Source: JAMXLO01 sp963812505 (GTDB taxonomy: Bacteria; Pseudomonadota; Alphaproteobacteria; Acetobacterales; Acetobacteraceae). Taken from it: a stretch of DNA of 64,000 bases. The DNA lies in the NCBI GenBank assembly GCA_963812505.1, contig CAWEVM010000008.1:248001-312000 (forward strand), read 5' to 3'. Below the pieces are notes generated by a model. That model searched no databases, was not told where the DNA came from, and worked only from the letters and a program-made list of their open reading frames with translations. How positions within the stretch are numbered: position 1 is the first letter of the stretch; each line of letters opens with the position of its first letter. Positions 26,504 through 36,180 of this stretch are shown in pieces. The position numbers and the translations under genes are program-made.

Positions 26504-28096
26504 CTATCTGCCGAAAGCAGGGAGCGCTTGTGTTGTGACCTTGGATAACCGGCGCCCGCTCAGCCCGATTTTGCCGTTCCAGCCAGCCTTGCGAAGACCG
26601 TCGAGCATGTGGTCGTGGTTCTCAGGGTGCATCCACGGCGGCCGGGCGCGCGTGAAGAAGTCGAAGCTGGACGGCGAAACGGCCGTGGCTTTGCGCAGGG
26701 CTTCGGCTGCCTCGGTGGTTCGGCCGAGTTGACCCAGTGAAACAGCAACCCAGCGATATGCGAGCGGATGTTCGGGGCATAGCGACACGGTACGCTGCGC
26801 AACCTGGAGGGCGTTCGGGTAGTCGCACTGGTAATAGTGAGACATGGCAATGAGGATCATGAGGAAGCCGTTGAGCGGATTGTGCGGACTTAAACGCAAG
26901 GCGGTCTTCATGGCCTTCCGTCCTTCGGAAGGGCGCCCATTGTGGACGTGTATTTTCCCCGTGATCCAGTGTGCGAAGGGCGAATAGGGATCGCTTGCGA
27001 GGGCGAGTGAAAGGCGCTGTCGCCGCTCCTCGGCATCGCTCAGCCACGCCAATGTCGCCTGTGCGTCAGCGTCGGTTGCGTCGATCTGGACGGCCTTGTG
27101 CGCCCAGGTTGTGGCGTGTTGCCGCGCTTCGCTCAACGGCAGCGTCGCATACCAGTCTCCCTCCCAGCCGAAGGTCATCGCGATCGCGGCATAAGCGGGA
27201 GTGAAGGTGGGCTCTAGTGCGATTGCTCGATGAAAATACTGCCTTGCGCGTGCGTTGTCCGCAGGATTGGCCTTCCCCTCGTGCCAAAGGCCACGCTGAT
27301 ACGTCTCCCATACGCCCAGGGTCTCGGGTGGCTTGCGTAGAATGCGGCGGAGTTCCGCGTCCGCGATCGCTGGCTGAACCGCTGCGGCGACGGCAGTTGC
27401 GATTTCGTCCTGCAACGAGAAGATATCGGCTAGTTCTCTATTGTACCGTTCGGCCCAGATGTGTTCGCCGGTCTCCGCCTCGATCAGCTGCGCGACCACG
27501 CGCACGCGGCCACCGTTGCGGCGTACGCTCCCATCGAGGACATAACGCGCGTCCGAGTTTTTCAGACTGGTGCTGCGGGCTACGACGAATTGCGCGCGGC
27601 TGCGCGCGAGTTCGGCGGTGATATCGTCGGTGATGCCGTCGGCGAAATACTCCTGCTCCGGGTTGGTGCTCAGATTGGCGAACGGCAGAACAGCGATGGA
27701 AGGCTTGTCCGGCAGCGAAACCGGGGCGCTGACCGGCCACTCCGGCATTCGGTCGCGGCCGGCGGTCACTCCGGGCGCAAAGATGTAGCCGCGGCGCGGA
27801 AGCGTCCTGAGGATCGCCTGCGTCTCGTCGCCAAGGGCGCGGCGGATGTCGCCGACACACTGTGTAATGCCATCGTCGTTGACAGTGACGTCAGGCCAAA
27901 TCGTCTGATTGATCGTGTCACGGTCCAGCAGATGTCCGGCGTTCTCTACAAAAAGTTGCAGCAGGCGGAAGGACTTATGTCGAAGCCGGAGCTCCTCACC
28001 GGCAGCAGTGAGCAAGGCTCCCCGCCTGAGATCGAGGATGAATCTGTCGAACCGGTAGACCGCCGCTGAGGCGGCAGAGTCCGCATCTCTCCCCAT
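26504..28096 (-). CDS. CadC-like transcription regulator with TolB-like and TPR domains
   Basis: A 530-residue protein in three parts. Residues about 14-110 form an OmpR/PhoB-type winged helix (FILDLRRGALL, GHLLDRDTINQTIWPDVTV, RRALGDE, RTLPRRGYIF). Residues about 130-215 are TolB-N-like (SIAVLPFANLSTNPEQEYFADGITDDITAELARS, YVLDGSVRRNGGRVRVVAQLIEAETGEHIWAERY). The rest is a TPR array. There is no clear membrane segment between the DNA-binding and TolB-like parts. The TolB-like part looks shorter than in relatives, missing about 20 residues before YVLDGSV. It is divergent from the methyltransferase gene, whose promoter it may control. Confidence 0.85.
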   Translation of the reverse strand: MGRDADSAASAAVYRFDRFILDLRRGALLTAAGEELRLRHKSFRLLQLFVENAGHLLDRDTINQTIWPDVTVNDDGITQCVGDIRRALGDETQAILRTLPRRGYIFAPGVTAGRDRMPEWPVSAPVSLPDKPSIAVLPFANLSTNPEQEYFADGITDDITAELARSRAQFVVARSTSLKNSDARYVLDGSVRRNGGRVRVVAQLIEAETGEHIWAERYNRELADIFSLQDEIATAVAAAVQPAIADAELRRILRKPPETLGVWETYQRGLWHEGKANPADNARARQYFHRAIALEPTFTPAYAAIAMTFGWEGDWYATLPLSEARQHATTWAHKAVQIDATDADAQATLAWLSDAEERRQRLSLALASDPYSPFAHWITGKIHVHNGRPSEGRKAMKTALRLSPHNPLNGFLMILIAMSHYYQCDYPNALQVAQRTVSLCPEHPLAYRWVAVSLGQLGRTTEAAEALRKATAVSPSSFDFFTRARPPWMHPENHDHMLDGLRKAGWNGKIGLSGRRLSKVTTQALPAFGR

Positions 28097-28275
28097 TTTC
28101 TATCTCCCCGTAACTATCTAAGCAGAATCCGACAGCCTTTGTCACAAACTATTTCAGGGAAATTTCGCCGCGATTTAATGCCTCTTTCGGGTGCCCGATT
28201 GATGAACGTGTTTTCCTGCTCTCGTGCGGCCAGCGCAACTCATCACAATATGCGAACGATCATCGGGAGAATGCA

Positions 28276-29331
28276 GTGGTTGACGAGACCAGGCTCCATC
28301 AATTCATCGGCCAGATGCTCGGCGATCTGGGTGGCGCCGCCAGTATCGCCATGGTTCGCATCGGGGACGCGCTGGGGCTGTACCGATTGCTGAATGACAA
28401 AGGAGCGATGACCTGCGCCGCGTTGGCACGCGAAGCGGGTGTCAATGAGCGCTACCTTCGCGAGTGGCTTTCGCAGCAGGCCGCGTCGAATTACCTGAGC
28501 TATGAGCCGTCGAGCGGCAAGTTTGCGCTACCGCCCGAACAAGCCATGGTGTTCGCAATCGAGGAGAGCCCGGTCTATATGCTGGGTGGCTTCGATCTGA
28601 TGGCGACCTTGCTCGATGCGCAGCCCAAGGTGCAGCAAGCATTCAAGACCGGCGGCGGAGTTGCGTGGAGCGACCACACGGGCTGCATGTTCTGTGCCGT
28701 GGCGCGGTTCTTTCGTCCCGGCTACCACAACAATCTTGTCTCGCAATGGCTGCCCGCTCTCGATGGCGTGGTCGAGAAATTGCAGAGCGGCGCCGACGTT
28801 GCTGACGTTGGGTGTGGCCACGGCTGGTCCACTGTGATGATGGCCAAGGCGTTCCCGAATTCGCGCTTCACGGGGTACGACTTCCACCCGAGCTCGATCG
28901 AAAACGCGCGGGCGCATGCGCGGGAGCATGGCGTGACCTCGAATACGCAGTTCGACGTCGCGACGGCGAAGGGATTCCCGCGCGGCAACCTGGATCTCGT
29001 CACCTTCTTCGACTGCCTGCATGACATGGGCGATCCTGTGGGCGCCGCGGCACATGTTCGCCGCTCGCTGAAGGCTGACGGCACCTGGATGATTGTCGAG
29101 CCGATGGCGGGTGACCGGCTGGAAGACAACCTGAACCCTGTCGGGCGACTGTATTACGCCGGCTCGACCATGATCTGCGTACCGACCTCGCTGTCGCAGG
29201 AAGTCGGTGCGGCGCTCGGTGCGCAGGCGGGCGAGGCAAAACTGCGCGAGGCAATCACCACAGGTGGCTTCCGTCACGTGCGCCGCGCCACGGAGACACC
29301 TTTCAACATGATTCTTGAGGCGCGGCCGTAA
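28276..29331 (+). CDS. SAM-dependent class I methyltransferase with N-terminal winged helix (Rv2258c-like)
   Basis: A 351-residue protein starting at GTG after GGGAGA. Residues about 1-95 form a winged-helix-like domain (ALGLYRLLNDKGAMTCAALAREAGVNERYLREWLSQQAASNYL). The methyltransferase core has DVGCGHGWSTVMMAKAFPNSRFTGYD (SAM motif I) and FDCLHDMGDPVGAAAHVRRSLKADGTWMIVEP (motifs IV-V). The architecture matches Rv2258c-like methyltransferases; the substrate is unknown. The following small exported protein starts 13 bases downstream and is likely co-transcribed. The divergent CadC-like regulator is about 180 bases away. Confidence 0.87.
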   Translation: MVDETRLHQFIGQMLGDLGGAASIAMVRIGDALGLYRLLNDKGAMTCAALAREAGVNERYLREWLSQQAASNYLSYEPSSGKFALPPEQAMVFAIEESPVYMLGGFDLMATLLDAQPKVQQAFKTGGGVAWSDHTGCMFCAVARFFRPGYHNNLVSQWLPALDGVVEKLQSGADVADVGCGHGWSTVMMAKAFPNSRFTGYDFHPSSIENARAHAREHGVTSNTQFDVATAKGFPRGNLDLVTFFDCLHDMGDPVGAAAHVRRSLKADGTWMIVEPMAGDRLEDNLNPVGRLYYAGSTMICVPTSLSQEVGAALGAQAGEAKLREAITTGGFRHVRRATETPFNMILEARP

Positions 29332-29343
29332 CGGGAGGACGTC

Positions 29344-29883
29344 ATGCGTCTATTATTTGCTGCCACCAGCGCAGTCATCGCCTTGGGCGGCACGAGCCAC
29401 GCACAGCAATCGCCGTCAGCGCCGGTCTCGGATCAGGACTACATGAAGCGGGTGACGCTGGCGGCGCCACCGCAGATCGTCGAGGAGGCGACGATCGTCC
29501 GGATGAAGGACGGCGCCATGCAGACGCTTAAAAAGGGTGCCGGCCAGTGGACCTGCATGGAGGCCAATGGTGTGCCGATGTGCATGGACCCGAACGCGAT
29601 GGAATGGGCGCATGCCTGGCAGAGCCACGGTCCGGCAACCGACAAGACGGGGTTCATCTACATGTTGGCGGGTGACACCGGCGCCAGTAACACGGACCCC
29701 TGGGCAACCCAAAAGACCGCGGACAATCACTGGATACAGACCGGTTCGCACGTGATGATCGTCGGCGCCGCCGCGAAGACAATGGCGGCCGGCTATCAGC
29801 GATCAGCCGATGCCGATCCCACCAAGCCCTATGTCATGTGGCCAGGCAGCCCGTACGAGCACCTAATGATACCGGTCAAGTAG
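29344..29883 (+). CDS. Conserved exported protein of unknown function
   Basis: A 179-residue protein with GGGAGG just before its ATG. Residues 1-20 are a signal peptide (LLFAATSAVIALGGTSHA, cleavage before QQS). The mature part has WTCMEANGVPMCMDPNAMEW with two cysteines ten residues apart, which may form a disulfide, and a C-terminal YVMWPGSPYEHLMIPVK. I recall similar proteins annotated only as hypothetical. It is probably periplasmic. It follows the methyltransferase gene by 12 bases and faces the convergent molybdopterin oxidoreductase gene. Confidence 0.7.
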   Translation: MRLLFAATSAVIALGGTSHAQQSPSAPVSDQDYMKRVTLAAPPQIVEEATIVRMKDGAMQTLKKGAGQWTCMEANGVPMCMDPNAMEWAHAWQSHGPATDKTGFIYMLAGDTGASNTDPWATQKTADNHWIQTGSHVMIVGAAAKTMAAGYQRSADADPTKPYVMWPGSPYEHLMIPVK

Positions 29884-29958
29884 CAAGCCGGGTTCGGAGA
29901 CTGCTGTCCGGTGACCATCAGGTCACCGGACATCAGGCAACACGACCAGACTATGCGT

Positions 29959-32287
29959 TCAAACCTTCAACTGGTCGCCGATCGGCAGGCTGCGTATCCG
30001 CTTGCCGGTGGCGGCGAAGATGGCGTTGCACAGCGCCGGTGCGAACGGCGGCAGCCCAGGCTCGCCGACACCACTGGACGGCACGTTCCAATCGGCCGGC
30101 ACGATGTGCGTGCGCACGTCGAGCGGTGCCTCATCGATCCGCGCCACAACGAAGCCGTCGAAGTTGCTCTGCTGAGGCTTCCCGTCCTTGAAGGTGATCT
30201 GCCCGTGTTTGGCGAGCGCCAGGCCCATCACCGCCGCCCCTTCGATCTGCGAGCGGATGCGCTCCGGGTTGACGTGGAAGCCGCAATCGATGGCGGTGTC
30301 GACCTGCCGGATGCCGAGTGCTCCCTTCTGATCCACTGCAACATGAACGACGGTCGCAACGTAGGTGAGGAAGCTGCGATGCGCGGCAATGCCGAGGCCC
30401 TCGCCCTTCGGTAGCTGCTTGCCCCATCCGGCGTGTTGCGCGGCAAGCTCCGCGACCCGACGCAACCGCGCGGTGTCGATCGGGTAGGTCTCGAACGGAT
30501 CGCCGTAGTTCCAGTAGTTGGCGACCTCGGGCGACTTGCGTGGGTCCACAATGCGATCCGGTCCGAGCAGTTCAAGCAACACATCCTTCGGATCGCGCCC
30601 CAGTGCCGCGGCAATTTCCGTAACCATCGACTGCACCGCGAAGGCGTGCGGAATGTTGGAGACGGAGCGGAACCAGCCGATGCGGGTATGGGCGTCGCAT
30701 TGGCCGTTCTCGCAGCGCAGGTTGGCGATATCGAACGGGTTGTCGATCAGCCCCATGCCGAGTTCGAACGGTGCTTCGTGGTCTGCGCCTGCCTTGAAGG
30801 TTGAAAAGATCGTCGGCGCCACGCTGCGATGCCGCCAGGCGACCACTTTGCCGCTCGCATTCACGCCGGCATCGATCCGCTCGGCTGACACCGTGTGGTA
30901 GAAATCGTGTTGGATGTCATCCTCGCGCGTCCACACGACCTTGATCGGCGAGCCGGTGGCCTTCGAAACCAATGCGGCTTCCAGCACATAGTCCCATTTC
31001 GACTTGCGCCCGAAGCCGCCGCCAAGCAGGGGGACGTTCACTGTGACTTTTTCGACCGGAATGCCCAGCATCTTGGCGAGATCATCGCGGCAACCCCCGG
31101 GGCTCTGCGTCGGCGCGTAGGCCACGCATTCGGTTCCGGCCTTCCCCTCCGAGACGTGCACGACAGCTGTCGGCGGCTCCATGGAGGCGTGCGCGAGGTG
31201 CGGGATATAGTACCTGTGCCGTTATCACCTTTGTGGCTGACTTAAGCGCGCCTTCCGCGTCACCATCGTTGCGCACGACCTTGCCGGGATTCGCGGCCGT
31301 CTCCTCCATCTGCTTGCGGAACGCCGCCGAGTTGTACGTCGCATTCGGGCCGTTGTCCCAGACGACCTTCAGCTTGTCCCGTCCCTTGATCGCGCAGCCG
31401 GTGTTGCGTGCGACCACGGCGACGCCGCCCACCGGCATGAACTTGGTAGGCCAGGGCCAGCCCTGTACCTCCACCACCTTTTCCACGCCGGGAACCTTCA
31501 GCGCTTCGGTGGCGTCGAACGAGACCAGCTTGCCGCCAACCACTGGCGGACGCGCGATCACCGCAAACTTCATGCCGGGGATCTTTGCGTCGATGCCGTA
31601 TGTCGCGTGCCCGGTCGTGATGTCGTGCAGATCGACGATGGGGATTGAGCCGGTGCCGATGTAGCGGAAGTCGCGCGGATCTTTCAGCTTGAGGATGTCC
31701 GCCGCGGGTGTCGGCAACGTGCTCGCGGCCTTGGCCAGTTCGCCGTAGCCGAGCATGTTGCCGGAGGCGAGGTGCACGACCCTGTGGTTCTCGGCGCGCA
31801 CCTCGGAAACATCGACGCCCCAGCGCGTCGCGGCAGCCTGCTCGAGCATCATGCGCATGGCGGCGCCACACTGGCGCATCGGCTGAACGTAGTGCCGGAC
31901 GCTGCGCGAACCGTCGGTGTCCTGGTTGCCGTACTTCTTCTCGTCGCCGGGCGCCTGTGCGACGCGCACGCGGGACCAGTCCGCTTCCATTTCGTCGGCG
32001 ACAACCATCGGCAGACTGGTGCGGACCCCAGTGCCCATCTCCGAACGGTTGGTGAGTATGGTCACCAGGCCGGAGGGATCGATGGCGACGAATACGTGCG
32101 GGTCATTGACGGTACCGCCGGGCATCTTGCCGGCACCCGTGTCCCATGCCGACATGGCGGGACGCGACAGAATACTCGCACCGACCACGAGGGCTCCCGA
32201 ACCAATGATGCCCTTCATTACGAACCGGCGGCTCACATTCGCGATGCCGCCCGGCTGGATCGACGTTGTATCGAACATGTGGGTCAT
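29959..32287 (-). pseudogene. Xanthine dehydrogenase-family molybdopterin subunit (IorB type), frameshifted
   Basis: Two overlapping frames together encode a full-length subunit of about 770 residues. The 5' part (from 32287) has a Tat-type leader (VSRRFVMKGIIGSGALVVGAS), MPVGGVAVVARNT and other family motifs. It goes out of frame after VITAQ. The 3' part resumes at YYIPHLAHASMEPP and runs to GVGEPGLPPFAPALCNAI at 29959; its GVGEPG holds the molybdenum-site Glu. One extra G on the coding strand (a C in 31213-31214 on the plus strand) explains the shift. Its 2Fe-2S partner starts four bases upstream. It may be a sequencing error or a real, recent inactivation. As written it cannot be full length. 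Confidence 0.85.
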
Positions 32288-32290
32288 GGC

Positions 32291-32743
32291 TTACACTCCC
32301 GTCGAGGCCAGGCGCACCGCTTCCGCAATGCGCTGATAGCAGCCGCAACGACAGATATTGCCGGACATGGCAGATAGAATGTCCTGATCGGACGGCTTGG
32401 GTGTGGCCGCCAGCAGGGCCGCGGCCTGCATGATCTGGCCCGCATGGCAGTAGCCGCACTGCGGCGCATTCGTCTCACGCCATGCGCGCTGCACGGGATG
32501 ATTTCCCTCCGGATCCAGTCCTTCGATCGTGACGATCTGCCGGTCGGATACATCGGCGACCGGTACGGAGCAGGAGCGGACGGCGACGCCGTCAAGATGT
32601 ACGGTGCAAGCGCCACAGAGCCCCTTGCCGCAGCCGAACTTGGTGCCGGTCAGTCCGAGCTCATCGCGGATGACCCAGAGCAGTGGCACATCCGTCTCGC
32701 CGTCATAGGCGTGGTCTTGTCCGTTGATCTTCAGTGTGACCAT
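32291..32743 (-). CDS. 2Fe-2S subunit of molybdopterin oxidoreductase (IorA-like)
   Basis: A 150-residue subunit with two [2Fe-2S] sites. The plant-type N-terminal cluster is bound by C38, C43, C46 and C58 (FGCGKGLCGACTVHLDG..RSC). The helical C-terminal cluster is bound by C96, C99, C131 and C133 (QCGYCHAGQ, ICRCGCY). It passes electrons from the molybdenum subunit encoded next, whose start is four bases from its stop. No signal peptide, so export, if any, would be by hitch-hiking with its Tat-type partner. Confidence 0.93.
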   Translation of the reverse strand: MVTLKINGQDHAYDGETDVPLLWVIRDELGLTGTKFGCGKGLCGACTVHLDGVAVRSCSVPVADVSDRQIVTIEGLDPEGNHPVQRAWRETNAPQCGYCHAGQIMQAAALLAATPKPSDQDILSAMSGNICRCGCYQRIAEAVRLASTGV

Positions 32744-32766
32744 GGCTCACCTCCTTGACGTGGCGA

Positions 32767-32792
32767 GGAGGAGCGGCCTCAGCCGCTCCTCC
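32767..32792 (-). terminator. Hairpin between the PQQ dehydrogenase and 2Fe-2S genes
   Basis: Bases 32767-32777 and 32782-32792 form a perfect 11-bp stem with a 4-base loop (CTCA). It lies 36 bases after the PQQ dehydrogenase stop and 24 bases before the 2Fe-2S gene start. There is no T-run on either strand. It may end the upstream transcript through Rho, or stabilise the mRNA end. Confidence 0.5.
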
Positions 32793-32827
32793 GTTGCCAG
32801 TTCCGCCTGCTGAATATGCGAGTCACT

Positions 32828-34564
32828 TCATGGCCGGCGCCTGAGTGCGAACACCCAGACCACGCCGCCCTGCGGCACGGCATTCGGATCAAGCTTCATC
32901 GAGGTCTTTGCCAGCGACTCCTGGATGCGCTGGGCATCGACTCCCCAGCCGGACTGCACAGCAACGTATTCGGTGTCACCGACCTGGTAGGCGACCGGCA
33001 TGCCGATGATTCCGGAGTTGGTCTTCTGCTGCCACAGCAGCTCGCCGGTCTTGGCGTCAAATGCCCGGAACATGCGGTCATTGGTGCCGCCGACGAACAC
33101 GAGTCCGCCGGCGGTGCTCAGCACGGACGCGAAGAGTTGGTCAGGGAACGGATAGGTCCAGGCGCGCTTGCCGGTCGCGACATCCCAGGCCTGCAGCTCA
33201 CCGATATGATCGGCGCGCGGCAGCAGCTTCATGGTGTCAGGATCAGCTCCTAGCCAGAGCTGGCCGACGATCAGCTGCTTTTTCTCGCCCTGCATCGCGC
33301 CGCACATGTTGTCGTTGGCAGGGATGTAGAGCAGATGCGTCTGATCGCTGTAGGATTCGGAAGGCCAATCCTCGCCGCCCCACAGCGACGGGCAGAAGCT
33401 TACATCTTTGCCTGTGGTCGGCTTGTGGTCGTCGTTGTAGGTCGGGCGACCTGTCTGCGGGTCGAGGCTCTTGAAGGCGTTCTGATAGACGAACGGCTGA
33501 CCGGAGATGAATTTGATGCCGTTGTCGGTCTGCTGCAGCGTCCACAGATAGCCGTCGCGCCCAGGGTGCACGAGCGCGTCGATCGTCTGGCCGTCGTGCT
33601 GCATGTTGATCAGCACAGGCGGCCGGATCTCGTCCCAGTCCCATGAGTTATTCCAGCGGTACTGGTGGTAGCCTTCGATCTTGCCGTTGTCGGGATTCAA
33701 CGCGAGCGTCGAGCTGGTGTAGAGGTCGTCGCCGGGGTGCAGATCGCCGGGCCACGGCGCGGCATTGCCGACACCCCAATACGCGATGTTCCTCCTGGGG
33801 TCATAGTCGCCGGTGATCCAGACCGAGCCGCCGCCGGTCTTCCATGCATCGGTCTTCCATGTATCACCACCCGGCTCGTCCGGGCTTGGGACGGTGTGCA
33901 TGCGCCACACCTGCTTGCCGGTGTCGGCGTCGTAGGCAGCAATGAAGGCGCGCACGCCGAACTCGCCGCCGGATGAGCCGACCATGACCTTGCCATGCAC
34001 AACCAGCGGCTCGAGCGTCATGTACTCGCCGTGCTGGTAGTCGCCGACCTTGGTGTTCCACACCTCCTTGCCGGACTTCGCATCCAGTGCGATCAGATGA
34101 GCATCGACTGTCGCCAGAAACAGCTTGTCGCCCCATAAGGCGACGCCGCGATTTGTAGGATGCAACTGGAAGAGATCGGCGGGCAGGTTCTCCTTGTAGC
34201 GCCAGATCAGATCGCCGGTCGCAGCATTGAGCGCGAGGACCTGCATGCCTGGCGTGGTGACGAACATCATGCCGTTGTTCACCATCGGAGGCGCCTCGTG
34301 GCCTTCCACGGTTCCGGTGGCATATGTCCAGACCGGCACGAGATCTCTGACGCTATCGGTATTGATCTGACGCAGCGGGCTGAACCCGTGACCATCGTAG
34401 GTGCGGCGATACAACAGCCAGTTTCCGACTTCCGGATTCTCCAGACGCTCCTGCGTCACCGGGGCATAACTGGACACTTCGTCTGCGGCTACCCCTTGCG
34501 CCGCGACGCAGCCAAGGATGCCGGCCGCAAATGTCATCAGGGCAGTCTTGTATTGCATGCGCAT
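32828..34564 (-). CDS. PQQ-dependent alcohol dehydrogenase with lanthanide-type active site
   Basis: A 578-residue exported quinoprotein. I start it at 34564, which has GGAGGAG six bases upstream, not at an in-frame codon 96 bases earlier. Residues 1-27 are a signal peptide. The eight-bladed propeller shows W-motifs such as GKEVWNTKVGDYQHGEY. Predicted metal/active-site residues by alignment from memory to MxaF/XoxF are E201 (SSGGEFGVR), N267 (GVGNAAPW), D309 and D311 (SWDWDE). The second Asp two residues after the catalytic one is the lanthanide-type signature; calcium enzymes have Ala there. The vicinal Cys-Cys of MxaF is absent. The Rieske-type gene lies upstream on the same strand. Substrate probably an alcohol, unknown. 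Confidence 0.88.
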   Translation of the reverse strand: MRMQYKTALMTFAAGILGCVAAQGVAADEVSSYAPVTQERLENPEVGNWLLYRRTYDGHGFSPLRQINTDSVRDLVPVWTYATGTVEGHEAPPMVNNGMMFVTTPGMQVLALNAATGDLIWRYKENLPADLFQLHPTNRGVALWGDKLFLATVDAHLIALDAKSGKEVWNTKVGDYQHGEYMTLEPLVVHGKVMVGSSGGEFGVRAFIAAYDADTGKQVWRMHTVPSPDEPGGDTWKTDAWKTGGGSVWITGDYDPRRNIAYWGVGNAAPWPGDLHPGDDLYTSSTLALNPDNGKIEGYHQYRWNNSWDWDEIRPPVLINMQHDGQTIDALVHPGRDGYLWTLQQTDNGIKFISGQPFVYQNAFKSLDPQTGRPTYNDDHKPTTGKDVSFCPSLWGGEDWPSESYSDQTHLLYIPANDNMCGAMQGEKKQLIVGQLWLGADPDTMKLLPRADHIGELQAWDVATGKRAWTYPFPDQLFASVLSTAGGLVFVGGTNDRMFRAFDAKTGELLWQQKTNSGIIGMPVAYQVGDTEYVAVQSGWGVDAQRIQESLAKTSMKLDPNAVPQGGVVWVFALRRRP

Positions 34565-34637
34565 TGGCTTCTCCTCCCCACACTGATCAGCCTGGCAACT
34601 AAGCGCGTCCCGCGGCGACCGCGGGCGTCGGTCCAGC

Positions 34638-35219
34638 CTAGGTCTTCTGTTGCTGTTCACCTCCTATCCGCGCAGTGAATGGGCCGGCGACATTGAGAAC
34701 GCCATTGCTCAGTTTCAGCGGCAAGGCGGGCAGTGGTCGCGGCGCCGGTCCGCCCACAACCTTGGCTCCGTGTCGCAGGTCATACTGGGATTGGTGGCAG
34801 GGGCATTGGAGAACCTGAGTGGACTTCAACCAATCGGTCACCCAACACTGCTGATGCGTGCAGACGGCGGAGTATGCGACGACACCATCTGGCGCCGTTT
34901 CCTTCTCGGCGTCGCTGAGCGTGGCAGGGTCGAAACGCATTAGTACGAGCATGTTGAGCCGCGACCCATCGCGTGGAATCTTTTTTTGCGGATCGAATGC
35001 CCATGCCAGGGCGACGTCCCGCGAGCCTATGTCGTCGGGTTTCAGCGGTGTTGTGCCGGCGTCATTTCCGGCCTCGACGAGTTGATCGCCGGGCTGGGGA
35101 AGCTGCAGCCGGTCCGGATCCACTGGTTCATCTGCGCGTGCCTTAGCCGACCGCAGACAACTGGGTGTGGCGACACATCCCGCAAGCATCACGCGACGCG
35201 AAACGGTCCAAACCGCCAT
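34638..35219 (-). CDS. Exported Rieske [2Fe-2S] protein
   Basis: A 193-residue protein with a Tat-like N-terminus (VSRRVMLAGC). It has a complete Rieske site: CTHQQC (C120, H122) and CPCHQSQYD (C139, H142), with C125 and C141 placed to form the stabilising disulfide. The rest looks like a small cytochrome bc1/arsenite-oxidase-type Rieske subunit without further domains. It lies 73 bases upstream of the PQQ dehydrogenase on the same strand, so it may be an electron acceptor or donor in the same chain; this is inference. Confidence 0.88.
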   Translation of the reverse strand: MAVWTVSRRVMLAGCVATPSCLRSAKARADEPVDPDRLQLPQPGDQLVEAGNDAGTTPLKPDDIGSRDVALAWAFDPQKKIPRDGSRLNMLVLMRFDPATLSDAEKETAPDGVVAYSAVCTHQQCWVTDWLKSTQVLQCPCHQSQYDLRHGAKVVGGPAPRPLPALPLKLSNGVLNVAGPFTARIGGEQQQKT

Positions 35220-35735
35220 CGCTCCTCCCCTCGGCTGCCATTACGGCGCACCACGGCCCGTTACGCACGGGCTCGTGAACAAGGGCAAATCCGCGGCCGT
35301 TCTTAAGCCGGCCTCCGTCGGTGGGTTAGGCTTCGTGTGGCTTGCGAGTCAAGTGGGGCGCCGAGATTGCGGCGGGGGTCAGGCTCGACACTTCGGGTTA
35401 AAGAAGTTGAACCGGAATCGATCGTGTCGGCTCCAGCGATTGGAGCGGTTGTAAACGAAGCGTGTGGCCCATCGACGGCAGGCTCTCGATCCAGTGGCAA
35501 CCACCGCACGGGATATGGATTCCGCTGAACTGCCCGGCGCCGGCGTAGACCATGGGCAATATGGATCGATCCTGCTCAGGCTTGGCGAGAGCCGTTTACC
35601 TGCCAATCCGAACATACAAAAGCCATGGAACAGCGAAAATGACTGAGCATCACCACCGCAGGACAACGCACACGCTCCCGGAAGCTGCTGCAGCTGCGTC
35701 GGCCTGCGTGGGCACATAATTTAGAAGGGAACAAG
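35220..35735. other. Intergenic stretch without a recognisable gene
   Basis: About 515 bases between the divergent Rieske-protein and response-regulator genes. Short open frames exist on both strands but have no ribosome site or family resemblance. A CATAAT (35713-35718) lies 17 bases before the response-regulator start codon and could be a -10, though I see no -35. AAGGGA precedes its ATG. No tRNA, transposon or attachment site is visible. Confidence 0.5.
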
Positions 35736-36143
35736 ATGTCGACGGCTCAGACGACGATTTGCAATTCAAGCCCCCATGAGGATCCCGTCAAGTCACGTCA
35801 TATTCTGGTGGTCGAAGACCAGTTGCTACTCGCAACCCTTATCGCCGATGTGTTAGGTGAAACACACGAGGTCGAATGCGCACCCGATGTCGAGCACGCC
35901 GTCGATCAGCTACTCGGTGGCGAAATTGATCTGGTACTGCTTGATTGCCTGCTGCCGGATGGGCCGAACTGGCAGGTCGCTCTTGAGGCTGACCGCCAGG
36001 GCATTCCGGTCATATTGATGACCGGCGATCCCGACCAGGCCCACGGATTGTTGGGGGGCGACCGCCCCTACCTTCTCAAGCCATTTACCTTGGCGTCTCT
36101 GATCGATGTCATCGACAGCGCTTCGCGGGGGCTGCCGCAGTGA
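35736..36143 (+). CDS. Single-domain response regulator (CheY-like)
   Basis: A 135-residue receiver domain with an N-terminal tail of about 20 residues. The phosphorylation machinery is complete: E27-D28 (LVVEDQ), phospho-acceptor D70 (VLLDCLLPDG), T96 (LMTGD) and K115 (LLKPF). It has no output domain, so it acts by binding a partner. No histidine kinase is nearby. It contrasts with the degenerate receiver at 17060. A remnant of an unrelated gene follows. Confidence 0.88.
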   Translation: MSTAQTTICNSSPHEDPVKSRHILVVEDQLLLATLIADVLGETHEVECAPDVEHAVDQLLGGEIDLVLLDCLLPDGPNWQVALEADRQGIPVILMTGDPDQAHGLLGGDRPYLLKPFTLASLIDVIDSASRGLPQ

Positions 36144-36180
36144 GCTTGGTTCGCATGTCGCCCAGCAGTGGGAGAGCAGC

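Noticed and set aside
35303..35717. Short frames in the 35.2-35.7 kb gap
   Set aside because: No ribosome site, no family and unfavourable composition; treated as non-coding.
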